Assembly (NCBI RefSeq): GCF_001955695.1 | Contig: NZ_CP019236.1 | Location: forward strand, 1,922,001 to 1,986,000 | Direction: 5' to 3' | DNA from: Rhodoferax koreense | GTDB lineage: Bacteria > Pseudomonadota > Gammaproteobacteria > Burkholderiales > Burkholderiaceae_C | DNA length: 64,000 nt | Shown here: positions 39,201-46,166 of the stretch, piece after piece | Layout: the number at the start of each line of letters is the position of its first letter | Position numbering within the stretch: the stretch's first letter is position 1 | Notes under the pieces: model-generated | The model's input: the letters and a program-made list of their open reading frames with translations, nothing else | Told to the model about the DNA's origin: nothing | The model's database searches: none | Position numbers and translations under genes: made by a program

Positions 39201-41560
39201 CCACCCAGGTGCAGGCGCTGACCACCGCCCAGGTCGTGGCGCTGAAGACCGACCAGGTGCAGGCGCTGAGCACGGCCGCGGTAGCCGCACTCACCACCAC
39301 TCAGGTGGCGGCAATCGAGACCAACGATATCGCGGCGCTCAAGACCACGCAGGTGCAGGCGCTGACCACGGCCGACGTCGCCGTGCTGACCACGGCCCAG
39401 GTGCAGGCGCTGAGCACGGGCGGTGTGGCTTCGCTCACCACGGCCCAGGCCCAGGCGCTGACCACCGCCCAGGTCGTCGCGCTGAAGACCAGCCAGATCG
39501 AGGTGCTGACCACGGCCGCGGTGGCCGCGCTCACCACGGCCCAGGTTGCCGCGATCGAGGCGGTGGACATCGCCGCACTGCGCACCACGCAGATCGGCGC
39601 GCTGACCACGGCTCAGGTGCAGGCGCTCACGACCGCGCAGATCGTGGCCCTGACCACGGCGGGCATCGCCTCGTTGACGACGGCCGGCGTGGTGGCGCTG
39701 ACCACGGCGCAGGTCGCCGCGATCGAGACCGCCGACGTGGCCGCCCTCAAGACCACGCAGGTGCAGGCGCTGGAGACCACCGATCTGGCCGTGCTGAGCA
39801 CAGCCCAGGTGCAGGCGCTGACCACCGGCGGCGTGGCCTCGCTCACCACCGCGCAGGTGCAGGCGCTGACCACGGCCCAGATCGTCGCGCTCAAGACCAG
39901 CCAGGTCGAGGTGTTGACCACCGCCGCGGTGGCCGCGCTGACGACGACGCAGGTCGCCGCCATCGAATCCGCCGACATCGCGGCGCTCAAGACGACGCAG
40001 GTGTTGGCGCTGACCACGGCCGACGTGGCCGTGCTCAACACGGCCCAGGTGCAGGCGCTCACCACTTCCGGCGTCGCCACCTTCACCACGGCCCAGGTGC
40101 AGGCGCTCACCACCAGCCAGGTCGTCGCCCTCAAGACCAGCCAGGTGCAGGCCTTGACCACGGCGCAGGTGGCGGCGTTGACGACGAGCCAGGCCGCGGC
40201 CATCGAAACCGCTGACGTGGCGGTGCTCAAGACCACGCAGGTCGCGGCGCTGACCACCGCCAGCGTCGCCGCGTTCACCACCGCCCAGGTGGCGGCGCTG
40301 ACCACGGCGTCCGTCGCGGCCCTGACGACCGGGCAAGTGCAGGCCCTGACGACGAGCCAGATCGTGGCGCTGGGTACCACGCAGATGCAGGCGCTGACCA
40401 CTTCGGAACTCGCGGCGCTGACCACCTCGCAGGTGGCGGCGATCGAGACCGTCGACGTGGCCGCGTTGCGCACGAGCCAGGTGCGCGCGCTCACCACCAG
40501 CGCGATCGTGGCCCTGACCACCTCGCAGGTGGCAGCACTGACGACCTCCCAGGTGGAGGCGCTGACCACGACGCAGATCCAGGCCTTCACCACCACCCAG
40601 GTGCAGCAGCTCAAGCTCGGCACGCCGATCATCCTCGACCTGGACGGCAACGGCGTGAACACGCAGAGCATCCAGAATGGCGTGAAGTTCGACCTGTTCG
40701 CCGATGGCCAGTCCGTCAACACCGGCTGGGTCAGCGGCGGCGACGGCCTGCTGGTGCTCGACCGCAACCATGATGGCCAGATCAACGACGGCTCGGAACT
40801 GTTCGGTTCATCGACCACGCTGGCATCGGGCGCGAAGGCGACCGACGGTTATGCGGCGCTGCGCGAACTGGACGTGAACGGCAGCGGCACCATCGACGCC
40901 AACGACGCAGCCTTCGCCGACCTGCGCGTCTGGGTCGACAGCAATTCGGATGGCGTGAGCCAGACCGAGGAACTGAAGACGCTCGCCCAACTGAACATCG
41001 CCAGCCTGAGCCTGCAGACTTCGGCCGACCTGAGCAAGGACAATGGCAACCTCGTGGGGCTGACCTCGTCGTACCAGACCACGGACGGCGCCACGCACGC
41101 GGCGGCTGACGTCTGGTTCGTCGCCGACAAGTCGCAGAACGTCGCCGAGACCACCGAGGCCGCGAAAACCGCCTTCGCGATGCCGGACACCATCGAGGCG
41201 CCAGCCCTTGCGGCCAGCCCGGCGACAGCGGCATCGGCTGCGGCACCGGTACGCGACGACCTGCGCAGCCGCGTCAACAGCCTGGCGCAGGCCATCGGCA
41301 GCTTCGGTGGCACCACCGCGGGCGAGGGCACGGGCGGCACGACGAACAACGGCATCGATCCGGCACGCATCGCCAACGCGGTGCAGAGCCCGGCGTCGCT
41401 GGCGATCGGCGGCATGGTGGACGCGATGAAGCAGTTCGACGCGAACGGCCAGGCGGTGAGCCACACCACGACCGCGGCGGCCACGCTGGGCAAGTCGCTC
41501 ACGCTGCCCGGCCAGGAACCGCTGCACCAGGGCGTGCTGGCGATCGGGCCGAAGGCCTGA
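33272..41560 (+). CDS. Giant threonine-rich octapeptide-repeat protein, type I secretion substrate (2762 aa)
   Basis: ATG 33272 follows AGGGGATATTC. Residues 5-2444 are about 305 contiguous octapeptides of consensus x-A-L-T-T-x-Q-V/I. A marker octad A-A-I-E-T-x-D-I recurs every 10 or 7 octads, mostly in the order 10-10-7 (216 aa). Residues ~2449-2590 form the domain found at the C-terminus of many type I secreted proteins (PIILDLDGNGV, DGLLVLDRNHDGQINDGSE, ELDVNGSGTIDAND, WVDSNSDGVSQTEEL), with three EF-hand-like calcium loops. An Ala/Gly-rich tail follows. There is no signal peptide and there are no RTX nonapeptides. The gene lies downstream of a type I ABC-HlyD pair, which is its likely exporter. 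The octads carry about two Thr each, so roughly 600 potential O-glycosylation sites face the convergent SPINDLY-type transferase operon. Adhesin or surface layer is inferred. Confidence 0.88.
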   Translation: MSNVSGFTTSAIAALTTTQIQALTTDDIASLTTAQVQALTTSQIPAFKTNQVSAFTTAGIAALTTTQVAAFETTDIAVLKTSQTAVLNTAQIGALTTAQIGALTTAGIAALTTAQAQALTTSQIVALKTNQIQALTTAGVAALTTTQVAAIETSDVAALTTGQVAVLTTAQVQALTTAQIVGLTTAGISSLTTAGVAALTTTQVAAIETVDIAALKTTQVAALSTADVAVLSTAQVGALTTAGVATLNTAQAQALSTAQVVALNTNQIQALTTAAVAALTTTQVAAIETVDVAALKTSQVAALNTANVAALTTAQVGALTTAGVAALTTSQAQALTTAQIVALQTNQIQAITTAGVAALTTSQVAAIETRDIAVLTTAQVGVLNTAQVQSLTTAQVQALTTAGIAAVSTAGIAALTTTQVAAIETADIAALKTTQVAVLNTADVAVLSTAQVQALTTGSVAVLSTAQVQALTTAQVVALKTDQVQAITTAGVAALTTTQVAAIETTDIAALKTTQVAALNTASIAALTTAQVQAITTAGVGVLNTAQAQALTTAQVVALKTNQVGVLSTAAVGALTTAQVAAIETVDVASLQTNQAAVLTTAQIQALTTAQIAGLTTAGIAALTTAGIAALTTSQAQAIETVDIAALRTTQVAALNTADLAVLSTAQVAAITTAGVAVLTTAQVQALTTAQIAGLTTNQVQALTTAGVAALTTAQVAAIETVDVAALRTAQVVALNTANVAALTTAQVGALTTAGVAALTTTQTQALTTAQIVALKTNQIQALTNADVAALTTAQVAAIETTDIAALTTGQIAALTTAQVQALTTAQLVAFTTAGISALTTAGIAALTTTQVAAIETADIAALKTTQVAALTTAEVGVLTTAQIAALTTGGIAALNTAQVQALTTAQIVALKTSQIDSLTTAAIAALTTAQVAAIETADIAVLDTAQVRALNTADIAVLSTAQVGALTTGGVAALTTAQVQALTTAQIVALKTNQVQALTTTEIGALTTAQVAAIETTDVAALTTGQVAALTTTQVQALTTAQVVALTTAGISALTTAGVAALTTTQVAAIETADIAALKTTQVAVLTTADVAVLTTAQIQALTTAGVAALTTTQAQALTTAQIVALKTSQIEALTATAIGALTTAQVAAIETVDIAALETSQVVALNTADIGVLSTAQVQALTTAGVGVLSTAQAQALTTAQIVALKTDQVQALSTAAIAALSTAQAAAIETADIAALKTTQVAVLNTADVAALTTAQIQALTTAGVAALTTTQVRALGTDQIVALKTSQIQALTTAEVAALTTAQVAAVETVDVAAFTTAQVGVLNTAQVQALTTAQVVALTTAGIAALTTAGVAALTTTQVAAIETADIAALKTTQVTALTTADVAVLSTAQVGALTTAGVASLTTAQVQALTTAQIVALKTGQIEALTTAQVAALTTAQVAAVETVDIAALETGQVAALNTAQVQALTTAQVVALTTAGIAALTTAGVAALTTAQVVAIETADIAALKTTQVAALNTADVAVLTTAQIAALTTGGIAALNTAQVQALTTAQIVALKTSQVDALTTNAIAALTTTQVVAIETADIAVLDTAQVRALNTADIAVLTTAQVGALSTGGIAALTTAQAQALTTAQIVALKTSQIQALTTADVAALTTAQVAAIETVDIAALTTGQVGSLTTAQVQALTTAQVVALTTAGIAALTTAGVAALTTAQVVAIETADIAALKTTQVAALNTADVAALTTAQIAALTTGGVAVLNTAQVQALTTAQIVALKTSQIDALTTNAIAALTTAQVAAFETADIAVFDTAQVRALNTADVAALTTAQVGALSTAGVAALTTAQVQALTTAQIVALKTSQVQALTTVEVGALTTTQIAAIETADIAALSTNQVGALTTAQVQALTTAQVVALTTAGIAALTTAGVAALTTTQVAAIETADIAALRTAQLVALTTADVAVLTTAQVAALTTGSVAALTTTQVQALTTAQVVALKTDQVQALSTAAVAALTTTQVAAIETNDIAALKTTQVQALTTADVAVLTTAQVQALSTGGVASLTTAQAQALTTAQVVALKTSQIEVLTTAAVAALTTAQVAAIEAVDIAALRTTQIGALTTAQVQALTTAQIVALTTAGIASLTTAGVVALTTAQVAAIETADVAALKTTQVQALETTDLAVLSTAQVQALTTGGVASLTTAQVQALTTAQIVALKTSQVEVLTTAAVAALTTTQVAAIESADIAALKTTQVLALTTADVAVLNTAQVQALTTSGVATFTTAQVQALTTSQVVALKTSQVQALTTAQVAALTTSQAAAIETADVAVLKTTQVAALTTASVAAFTTAQVAALTTASVAALTTGQVQALTTSQIVALGTTQMQALTTSELAALTTSQVAAIETVDVAALRTSQVRALTTSAIVALTTSQVAALTTSQVEALTTTQIQAFTTTQVQQLKLGTPIILDLDGNGVNTQSIQNGVKFDLFADGQSVNTGWVSGGDGLLVLDRNHDGQINDGSELFGSSTTLASGAKATDGYAALRELDVNGSGTIDANDAAFADLRVWVDSNSDGVSQTEELKTLAQLNIASLSLQTSADLSKDNGNLVGLTSSYQTTDGATHAAADVWFVADKSQNVAETTEAAKTAFAMPDTIEAPALAASPATAASAAAPVRDDLRSRVNSLAQAIGSFGGTTAGEGTGGTTNNGIDPARIANAVQSPASLAIGGMVDAMKQFDANGQAVSHTTTAAATLGKSLTLPGQEPLHQGVLAIGPKA
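33284..40603 (+). repeat. 305 x 24-bp tandem coding repeats with 10+10+7 higher-order period
   Basis: Manual parsing gives 305 in-frame octads (7320 bp) with no break in register. Spacings between marker octads along the array are 10,7,10,10,7,10,10,7,10,10,7,10,10,7,10,10,10,7,10,7,10,10,7,10,10,7,10,10,7,10,10,10, with partial blocks at both ends. Synonymous codon variation between units is high (ACC ACG / ACG ACG / ACC ACC for Thr-Thr), so the array is old at DNA level though regular in protein. Confidence 0.9.
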
Positions 41561-41604
41561 CGGCCAGGGGAGGCCGCAAGGTCTCTCCCGGCTCGGCCGC
41601 CGCC

Positions 41605-41637
41605 ACCCGCGGGTCTTCCAGGCCTGCGGGTTTTTTT
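41605..41637 (+). terminator. Rho-independent terminator of the repeat-protein gene
   Basis: A GC-rich hairpin (arms CCCGCGGG.. and ..CCTGCGGG) is followed by seven T residues, 45 nt after the stop of the giant repeat gene. It abuts the TAA of the convergent glycosyltransferase gene and has a T run only on the plus strand. Confidence 0.8.
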
Positions 41638-42931
41638 ATGCGCCGATGGCGGAGTACGGCGCGCAGATCACCGTGAAGGCCTGCGACGGCTCGGCCAGCG
41701 CGGCCCGGGCCTCGGCCGTGTCGTAATCCACCACCACCCGCAAGCCTTGCACGCTGAGCCGTGCGGGGTGCCGCGTCAGGCGCAACTGCGCAAACCATTC
41801 GACGAGCACCAGCTGGCGCGCGGCGCCTGGCGCATCCCCGGCTGCGCGTTCGGCGCAGGCCAGGTAGTCGTCGTCCGCTGGCGCGTGAGCCGGCTCGTAC
41901 GGCACACATCGCAGCGCGGGCATGTGTTGCCGGACCTCGGCAAGCACCGCTTCCAATGGCGGCGAAGCGATGACGTGCAGCGTCGCGGCCTGGGTGTCGC
42001 GCACCACGGCGCCAAGGCGCTGCACCAGGAAGTCGTGCATGAAGTGGTGTTCGCACTTCAGCAGCAGGCTGTCGTCGGGCTGGCCCAGTGCCGTCCAGCG
42101 CCGCAGGAACATCCACAGCAGGTACGGCGACTTCTGGCCTACTGCCATGCGCGCGGCCTGGAAGTACAGGGTGTGCAGCAGCTTCTGCCGCGCGCCGGGC
42201 AGCGCCTCGGGCGGCAGCAGATCGAGGCAGCTGGCCACCGCCAGTTCGATGTCGGCGTTGGCCATGTCGAGGAACCAGGCCTCGCCCATGCGGCTGGTCA
42301 GGCTGTTGCCGTTGGTCAGGTGCTGGAAAAAAGGCTTGTCGACCACGCACAGGTCGCCCTGCGCGAGCAGCGTGAAGTACAGCGGGATCAGCGTGCCGGT
42401 GCGGTCCAGGTAGGCGCAGTGGCGTTCGAACACCTCGCGGCGCAGGATGGGGTGGCCGTCGCAGATCGACAGGTTCTGCAGCAGCGCGGCCTGCGCCCCG
42501 CGCGGCACGAGCGTGGCCACCGCGCCGCTGTAGTCGATGCGCAGGGCGGCATCGAGCTGGCGCAGGCTCAGGTACTGCCCGATCACCGCCACGACGGACG
42601 GCGTGCCGTCCATGATGCTGGCGGCCAGGCCGAGCGCCTGCTCGAACACCATGTCGTCGTCGTTGAGGATGTAGATGAACCGCCGCGTGGCGCGGCGCAG
42701 CAGCGCATCCATGTTGCGGGCGAAGCCGATGTTCTCGGCGTGCCGCAGGTAGACGAGGTGCGCGAACTGTGGCTGCATCTCGGCCACCACATCCGGCGTG
42801 TCGTCGGTGGAGGCGTTGTCGCCCACCAGCACCTCGAAGCGCGGGTCCTCGAACGCAGCGAGGTGCGCGAGGCAACGCCGCAGCAACGGCGCGCGGTTGA
42901 AGCTCGGGATGCAGATGCTGAAATCGATCAT
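41636..42931 (-). CDS. Family 2 (GT-A) glycosyltransferase
   Basis: This 431-residue protein has an N-terminal GT2 fold: the start FSICIPSFNRAPLL, the nucleotide-binding GDNASTDDTPDV (~37-49) and a DxD-type metal motif ILNDDD (~91-96). Such enzymes transfer a sugar from a nucleotide-sugar. The C-terminal ~200 residues match nothing I recognise. It is the last gene of the five-gene operon; its ATG overlaps the stop of the methyltransferase gene in ATGA, so translation is coupled. The acceptor could be a glycan built on the giant threonine-rich protein encoded convergently; this is inferred from context only. Confidence 0.85.
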   Translation of the reverse strand: MIDFSICIPSFNRAPLLRRCLAHLAAFEDPRFEVLVGDNASTDDTPDVVAEMQPQFAHLVYLRHAENIGFARNMDALLRRATRRFIYILNDDDMVFEQALGLAASIMDGTPSVVAVIGQYLSLRQLDAALRIDYSGAVATLVPRGAQAALLQNLSICDGHPILRREVFERHCAYLDRTGTLIPLYFTLLAQGDLCVVDKPFFQHLTNGNSLTSRMGEAWFLDMANADIELAVASCLDLLPPEALPGARQKLLHTLYFQAARMAVGQKSPYLLWMFLRRWTALGQPDDSLLLKCEHHFMHDFLVQRLGAVVRDTQAATLHVIASPPLEAVLAEVRQHMPALRCVPYEPAHAPADDDYLACAERAAGDAPGAARQLVLVEWFAQLRLTRHPARLSVQGLRVVVDYDTAEARAALAEPSQAFTVICAPYSAIGA

Positions 42932-43509
42932 GCCGCGCCGGCCGTGGCTGGTTTGCGCACCGTCCAGGTGATGTGGTATTCGGCGATCACGTTGTTCAGC
43001 TCACGCGCGCGTTCGTTGAGCTGGTCCATGCTGAGCTCTCCGCTGGCGTACTTCTGGTAGTACACCGGGTCGAGCACGGTGGTGAGCTGCGAGATCCAGA
43101 AATCGACGCCGATGTAGTGCGCCAGCGGCGTGGCCGAGGAGATGCCGCCCGCGGCCCATTCGTCGTTCTTCTGCCGGTCGAACAGCGTGAGCGACTGCGG
43201 CGTGATCGGCCGCACATGGGTCGGGTCGCCGAGGTAGTTGTCGTGGCGCGGGTGCGGCACGTGGATGGCGATCACCGCGCCGTTACGGCACACGCGGTAG
43301 AGCTCGCGGATGATGTTGAGGTAGGTCTCGGTGTCGCGGCCCATGTGTTCGAGCGAATGGATGAACTTCACCTCGTCCACGGAATCGTTTTCCCACGGCC
43401 ACGGCGTGGCTTCGAGGTCGACCACGAGGTCGGTGGTGGCGGTGGGGTATTTGTCGACATTGAGGAAACCGTCGATGGTTTTGGCGCCGCTGCCGAGGTT
43501 GAGTTTCAT
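42928..43509 (-). CDS. SAM-dependent methyltransferase (class I-like)
   Basis: This 193-residue protein starts MKLNLGSGAKTIDGFLNVD, the glycine-rich SAM-binding loop of small methyltransferases found in glycan gene clusters. It also has an acidic second-strand motif (VVDLEATPWPW) and the typical HSLEH segment followed by ELYRVCRNGAVIAIHVPHPRHD. The start ATG at 43509 places this loop at the N-terminus, as usual for the family; upstream in-frame codons show no such support. It lies 22 nt after the GT9-like gene and overlaps the GT2 gene by four bases. It may methylate a sugar, possibly as a cap (inference). Confidence 0.85.
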   Translation of the reverse strand: MKLNLGSGAKTIDGFLNVDKYPTATTDLVVDLEATPWPWENDSVDEVKFIHSLEHMGRDTETYLNIIRELYRVCRNGAVIAIHVPHPRHDNYLGDPTHVRPITPQSLTLFDRQKNDEWAAGGISSATPLAHYIGVDFWISQLTTVLDPVYYQKYASGELSMDQLNERARELNNVIAEYHITWTVRKPATAGAA

Positions 43510-43531
43510 GGCCTGCTTTCGGTGTCGGTGA

Positions 43532-44245
43532 TTATCTGAATTGCCAGTTGTTCCTGAACACCGGCGTGAAGCCGATGTCCGAGCGCAGGAAGAGGAACTT
43601 CCGGGCGCAGAGGTCGAGTTGTTCGGCCAGGTTGGCGAAGCAGCTGTCCACGCAGGCGAACAGCGAGGCACGCTCGATCACGCCGAGCCAGTCGAACGGG
43701 TTGCTCGAGAGTTCGCTGATGCGCACGACCTGGTGCGACGCGGTGATGTCGGGTGGCAGCTCGATCTGCAGCCGGAAGTTGGAGCCGAATTCGTGCAGCA
43801 GGGCGTAAGGGCCTCGGATGTCGAGCCACTCGAACAGCGCCTGTTCACGCGCTGCATCGCGGCTCACGCGCAGCTGCCACTTGCGCGCGAACGGCACGCC
43901 GGCGACGGCGTATTTGTATTCGTCGAACTTCAGCGACTTCGCGAGTCTGGCGTTCACCACGTCCAGGCCCGAGAGGTAGGAGTAGAGGCAGAAAACCTGT
44001 TCGCAGCCAGCGGCCTGCAGCAGTGCCGCCGGCGTGTCGTAGAAGTAGGCGCGCGTGGCATCGCCGGTTTCGCCGGTGTCCACCGCGAGGAACCGGATCT
44101 CTGGAAACGCCGCCTGCACGAAAGGCTGGAAGCGCCTATCGACCGGCCACAGCACTTCGTGGCCCTGATCCACGAAGTGCTGGGCGATGGGCGCGGCGAT
44201 GACGATGTCGCCGATGCCACGGGTCTGGATCAGTCCGATGCGCAA
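43532..44245 (-). CDS. GT9-like glycosyltransferase (heptosyltransferase-related)
   Basis: This 237-residue protein begins MRIGLIQTRGIGDIVIAAPIA, the N-terminal signature of the GT9/heptosyltransferase GT-B family. It has a C-terminal acceptor-side segment with ISELSSNPFDWLGVIERASLFACVDSCFANLAEQL, similar to the GT9 nucleotide-sugar region. It is shorter than typical GT9 enzymes (~320-350 aa), so part of the C-terminal domain is reduced. Its start overlaps the end of the SPINDLY-type gene by 16 nt. Sugar donor and acceptor cannot be read from sequence. Confidence 0.75.
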   Translation of the reverse strand: MRIGLIQTRGIGDIVIAAPIAQHFVDQGHEVLWPVDRRFQPFVQAAFPEIRFLAVDTGETGDATRAYFYDTPAALLQAAGCEQVFCLYSYLSGLDVVNARLAKSLKFDEYKYAVAGVPFARKWQLRVSRDAAREQALFEWLDIRGPYALLHEFGSNFRLQIELPPDITASHQVVRISELSSNPFDWLGVIERASLFACVDSCFANLAEQLDLCARKFLFLRSDIGFTPVFRNNWQFR

Positions 44246-46131
44246 GTTCGACTCCGTGGCAGGCCGATTTCATCGGTCACGTCGCCGAGTTCCTGGGCGC
44301 GCCACATGGCGATGAAGACGGCTTCGAGGTTGCTGCAGAAGCGGCCGGTGTCGAACAGCGCGTGTGTCTGCGCATGCGCCGCCACCTTGGCTTTCACCGC
44401 GGCCAGGGCCGCCGGCTCGCGCGCCAGCGAAAGCGCCAGCGCCTCGTAGCCGGCCAGGCTGTGCGCCACGAGCTCGGGCACGCCGAGCGCATGCAGCAGG
44501 CTGCCGGCCACGCGTGCGGGGAAGGCGCCGCCCATGTAAGTCACCACCGGCAGACCGGCCATCAGCGCGTCCGCCGCGGTGGTGTGGGCGTTGTAGGGAT
44601 GCGTGTCGAGGAACAGGTCGGCCTGGCGGTAGCGCGCGAGGTGGTCTTCCACCAGCGGCACGCGGCCCGCGAAGATGAGCCGCGCCGCGTCGATCCCGCG
44701 CGCCTCGGCCTCGCGGCGCAGGTTGCGCTGCGCCACCTCGCCGCGCGAAACCAGCCACAACACGCTGCCGGGCACCTGCGCCAGCAGGCGCATCCATACG
44801 TCGAACACCGGCGGCGAGATCTTGTAGTCGTGGCTGAACGAGCAGAACACGAAGCCGTGTTCGGGCAGGCCGCATTCGGCGCGGCTCGGCGTGTGTTCCG
44901 AGATGCGCACGCTGTTGTCGGTCGGCAGGTAGGTGTCGGGCAGGTAGGCGACGCGCTCGGTGTAGAACGCCTGGTGTTCGGGCGGGATGGTGTGGCGGTC
45001 GGCCACGATGTAGTCATGGTAGGGCGTGCCCATGCTGCCGGGGTAGCCGAGGTAGTTGACCTGCACCGGCGCCGGGCGGTGCGCGAAGATGTCGGTGCGC
45101 GTGTCCGAGGTGTAGCCGCCCAGGTCGACGGCGATATCGACCTCCATCTCGCGCATCAGGGCGGCGATCTCCACCGAGCCCATGGCGCGCGCGTCGACGA
45201 AGCGGTCGAAGGCCTGCGTCATGCGCGCGCGCAACCGGCTCTGGTCGTCAACGCCCAGCGAGATGGCGATGGTCTCGAAACGCGCCTTGTCGTGCCGCTC
45301 GAAAACCCCCGCCATCAGGTGGCCCACCGGGTGCTCGCGGAAGTCGGGCGACACATAGGCCAGGCGGATTTTGCGATGACGGTCGCGTTCACCGTTCCAC
45401 AACACCACGGGCTTGGGTGGGCAGTAGTGGCTGGCGAATATCTTGGCGGCCTGCAGGTGGTCGGCGGCGTTGTCCGAGGCCGACATGAAGGCCAGCGACT
45501 TGCAACTGCGCCGGCCCGCGCGCACGCCGTCGGTCAGGCGCTGGGTGAGGCCGTCGAAGTCGCGCCAGTCGCAGAGGTGCATGCGTTCGTAGAACAGCAG
45601 GCCGGGTGCGTAGTCGTAGCCGGGCGCGAGTTCGAGCAGGCGCTCGAAGGCCTTGATCGCCTGTTCGCTCTGCTTGAACTCGGTGAGCAGGATGCCGAAG
45701 TTGCCGAGCGCGGTGACGTGGTTCGGATCGAGCGTCACGACGCGGTTGAAACGCTCCAGCGCCTCCTGATGGCGGAACATGTTGCGCAGCAGCACACCGC
45801 TGTTGAGCAGGGCCTCCACGTGGTCGGGTTGCAGCGCCAGCGCGGCGTCGAAGCTTTGCAGCGCTTCTACCTTGCGGTCCAGCGCCTGCAGCACGGCACC
45901 GTGCACATAGTGCAGCGGCGCGAACTGCGGGTTGTGCAGAAGGCCGCGTTCGCACAGCGCCAGCGCCGCCTGGACGTTGCCGCCCTGCATCGCGATCACG
46001 GTGAGCGAGTAGAGCGCGGCGGCGTTGTGGCTGTCGGCGGCCAGCACCTCGTGGAACAGCGCTGCGGCGGCCTCGGGCTGGGCCTGGTTCTGCAGGCCGA
46101 TGGCGCGGATCAGGGTTTCAGTGACGGACAT
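44230..46131 (-). CDS. TPR / SPINDLY-type O-GlcNAc transferase-like protein (GT41)
   Basis: The N-terminal ~200 residues are tetratricopeptide repeats. The C-terminal ~400 are the GT41 catalytic region, with KIRLAYVSPDFREHPVGHL, DLGGYTSDTRTDIFAHRPAP, NYLGYPGSMG, FCSFSHDYKISP, the sugar-nucleotide site region around FAGRVPLVEDHLARYRQAD, and FLDTHPYNAHTTAADAL. Eukaryotic OGT and bacterial relatives glycosylate Ser/Thr (or Asn in HMW1C) of proteins, using TPRs to hold substrate. ATG 46131 is chosen; a GTG at 46170 overlapping the upstream stop (GTGA) would add 13 residues. Its place between an outer-membrane channel gene and two further glycosyltransferases, facing a ~600-Thr repeat protein, makes it the best candidate for modifying that protein. 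Confidence 0.88.
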   Translation of the reverse strand: MSVTETLIRAIGLQNQAQPEAAAALFHEVLAADSHNAAALYSLTVIAMQGGNVQAALALCERGLLHNPQFAPLHYVHGAVLQALDRKVEALQSFDAALALQPDHVEALLNSGVLLRNMFRHQEALERFNRVVTLDPNHVTALGNFGILLTEFKQSEQAIKAFERLLELAPGYDYAPGLLFYERMHLCDWRDFDGLTQRLTDGVRAGRRSCKSLAFMSASDNAADHLQAAKIFASHYCPPKPVVLWNGERDRHRKIRLAYVSPDFREHPVGHLMAGVFERHDKARFETIAISLGVDDQSRLRARMTQAFDRFVDARAMGSVEIAALMREMEVDIAVDLGGYTSDTRTDIFAHRPAPVQVNYLGYPGSMGTPYHDYIVADRHTIPPEHQAFYTERVAYLPDTYLPTDNSVRISEHTPSRAECGLPEHGFVFCSFSHDYKISPPVFDVWMRLLAQVPGSVLWLVSRGEVAQRNLRREAEARGIDAARLIFAGRVPLVEDHLARYRQADLFLDTHPYNAHTTAADALMAGLPVVTYMGGAFPARVAGSLLHALGVPELVAHSLAGYEALALSLAREPAALAAVKAKVAAHAQTHALFDTGRFCSNLEAVFIAMWRAQELGDVTDEIGLPRSRTCASD

Positions 46132-46166
46132 GGGTATGGATTCTGCACGCACGGGCGAGGTGGCTG

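Noticed and set aside
34957-39300. Minus-strand open frame of 1447 codons within the octad-repeat gene
   Set aside because: It is the antisense reading of the 24-bp repeats (periodic V/S/A/T pattern); the plus frame has the start site, terminator and C-terminal calcium-binding domain.
33284-40603. CRISPR-like regular repeats
   Set aside because: Units are 24-bp in-frame codons without unique spacers, and differ at third positions; no cas genes are present.
33272-41560. RTX toxin/adhesin call for the octad protein
   Set aside because: I saw no GGxGxDxUx nonapeptides; only the C-terminal EF-hand-like domain common to type I substrates is present.
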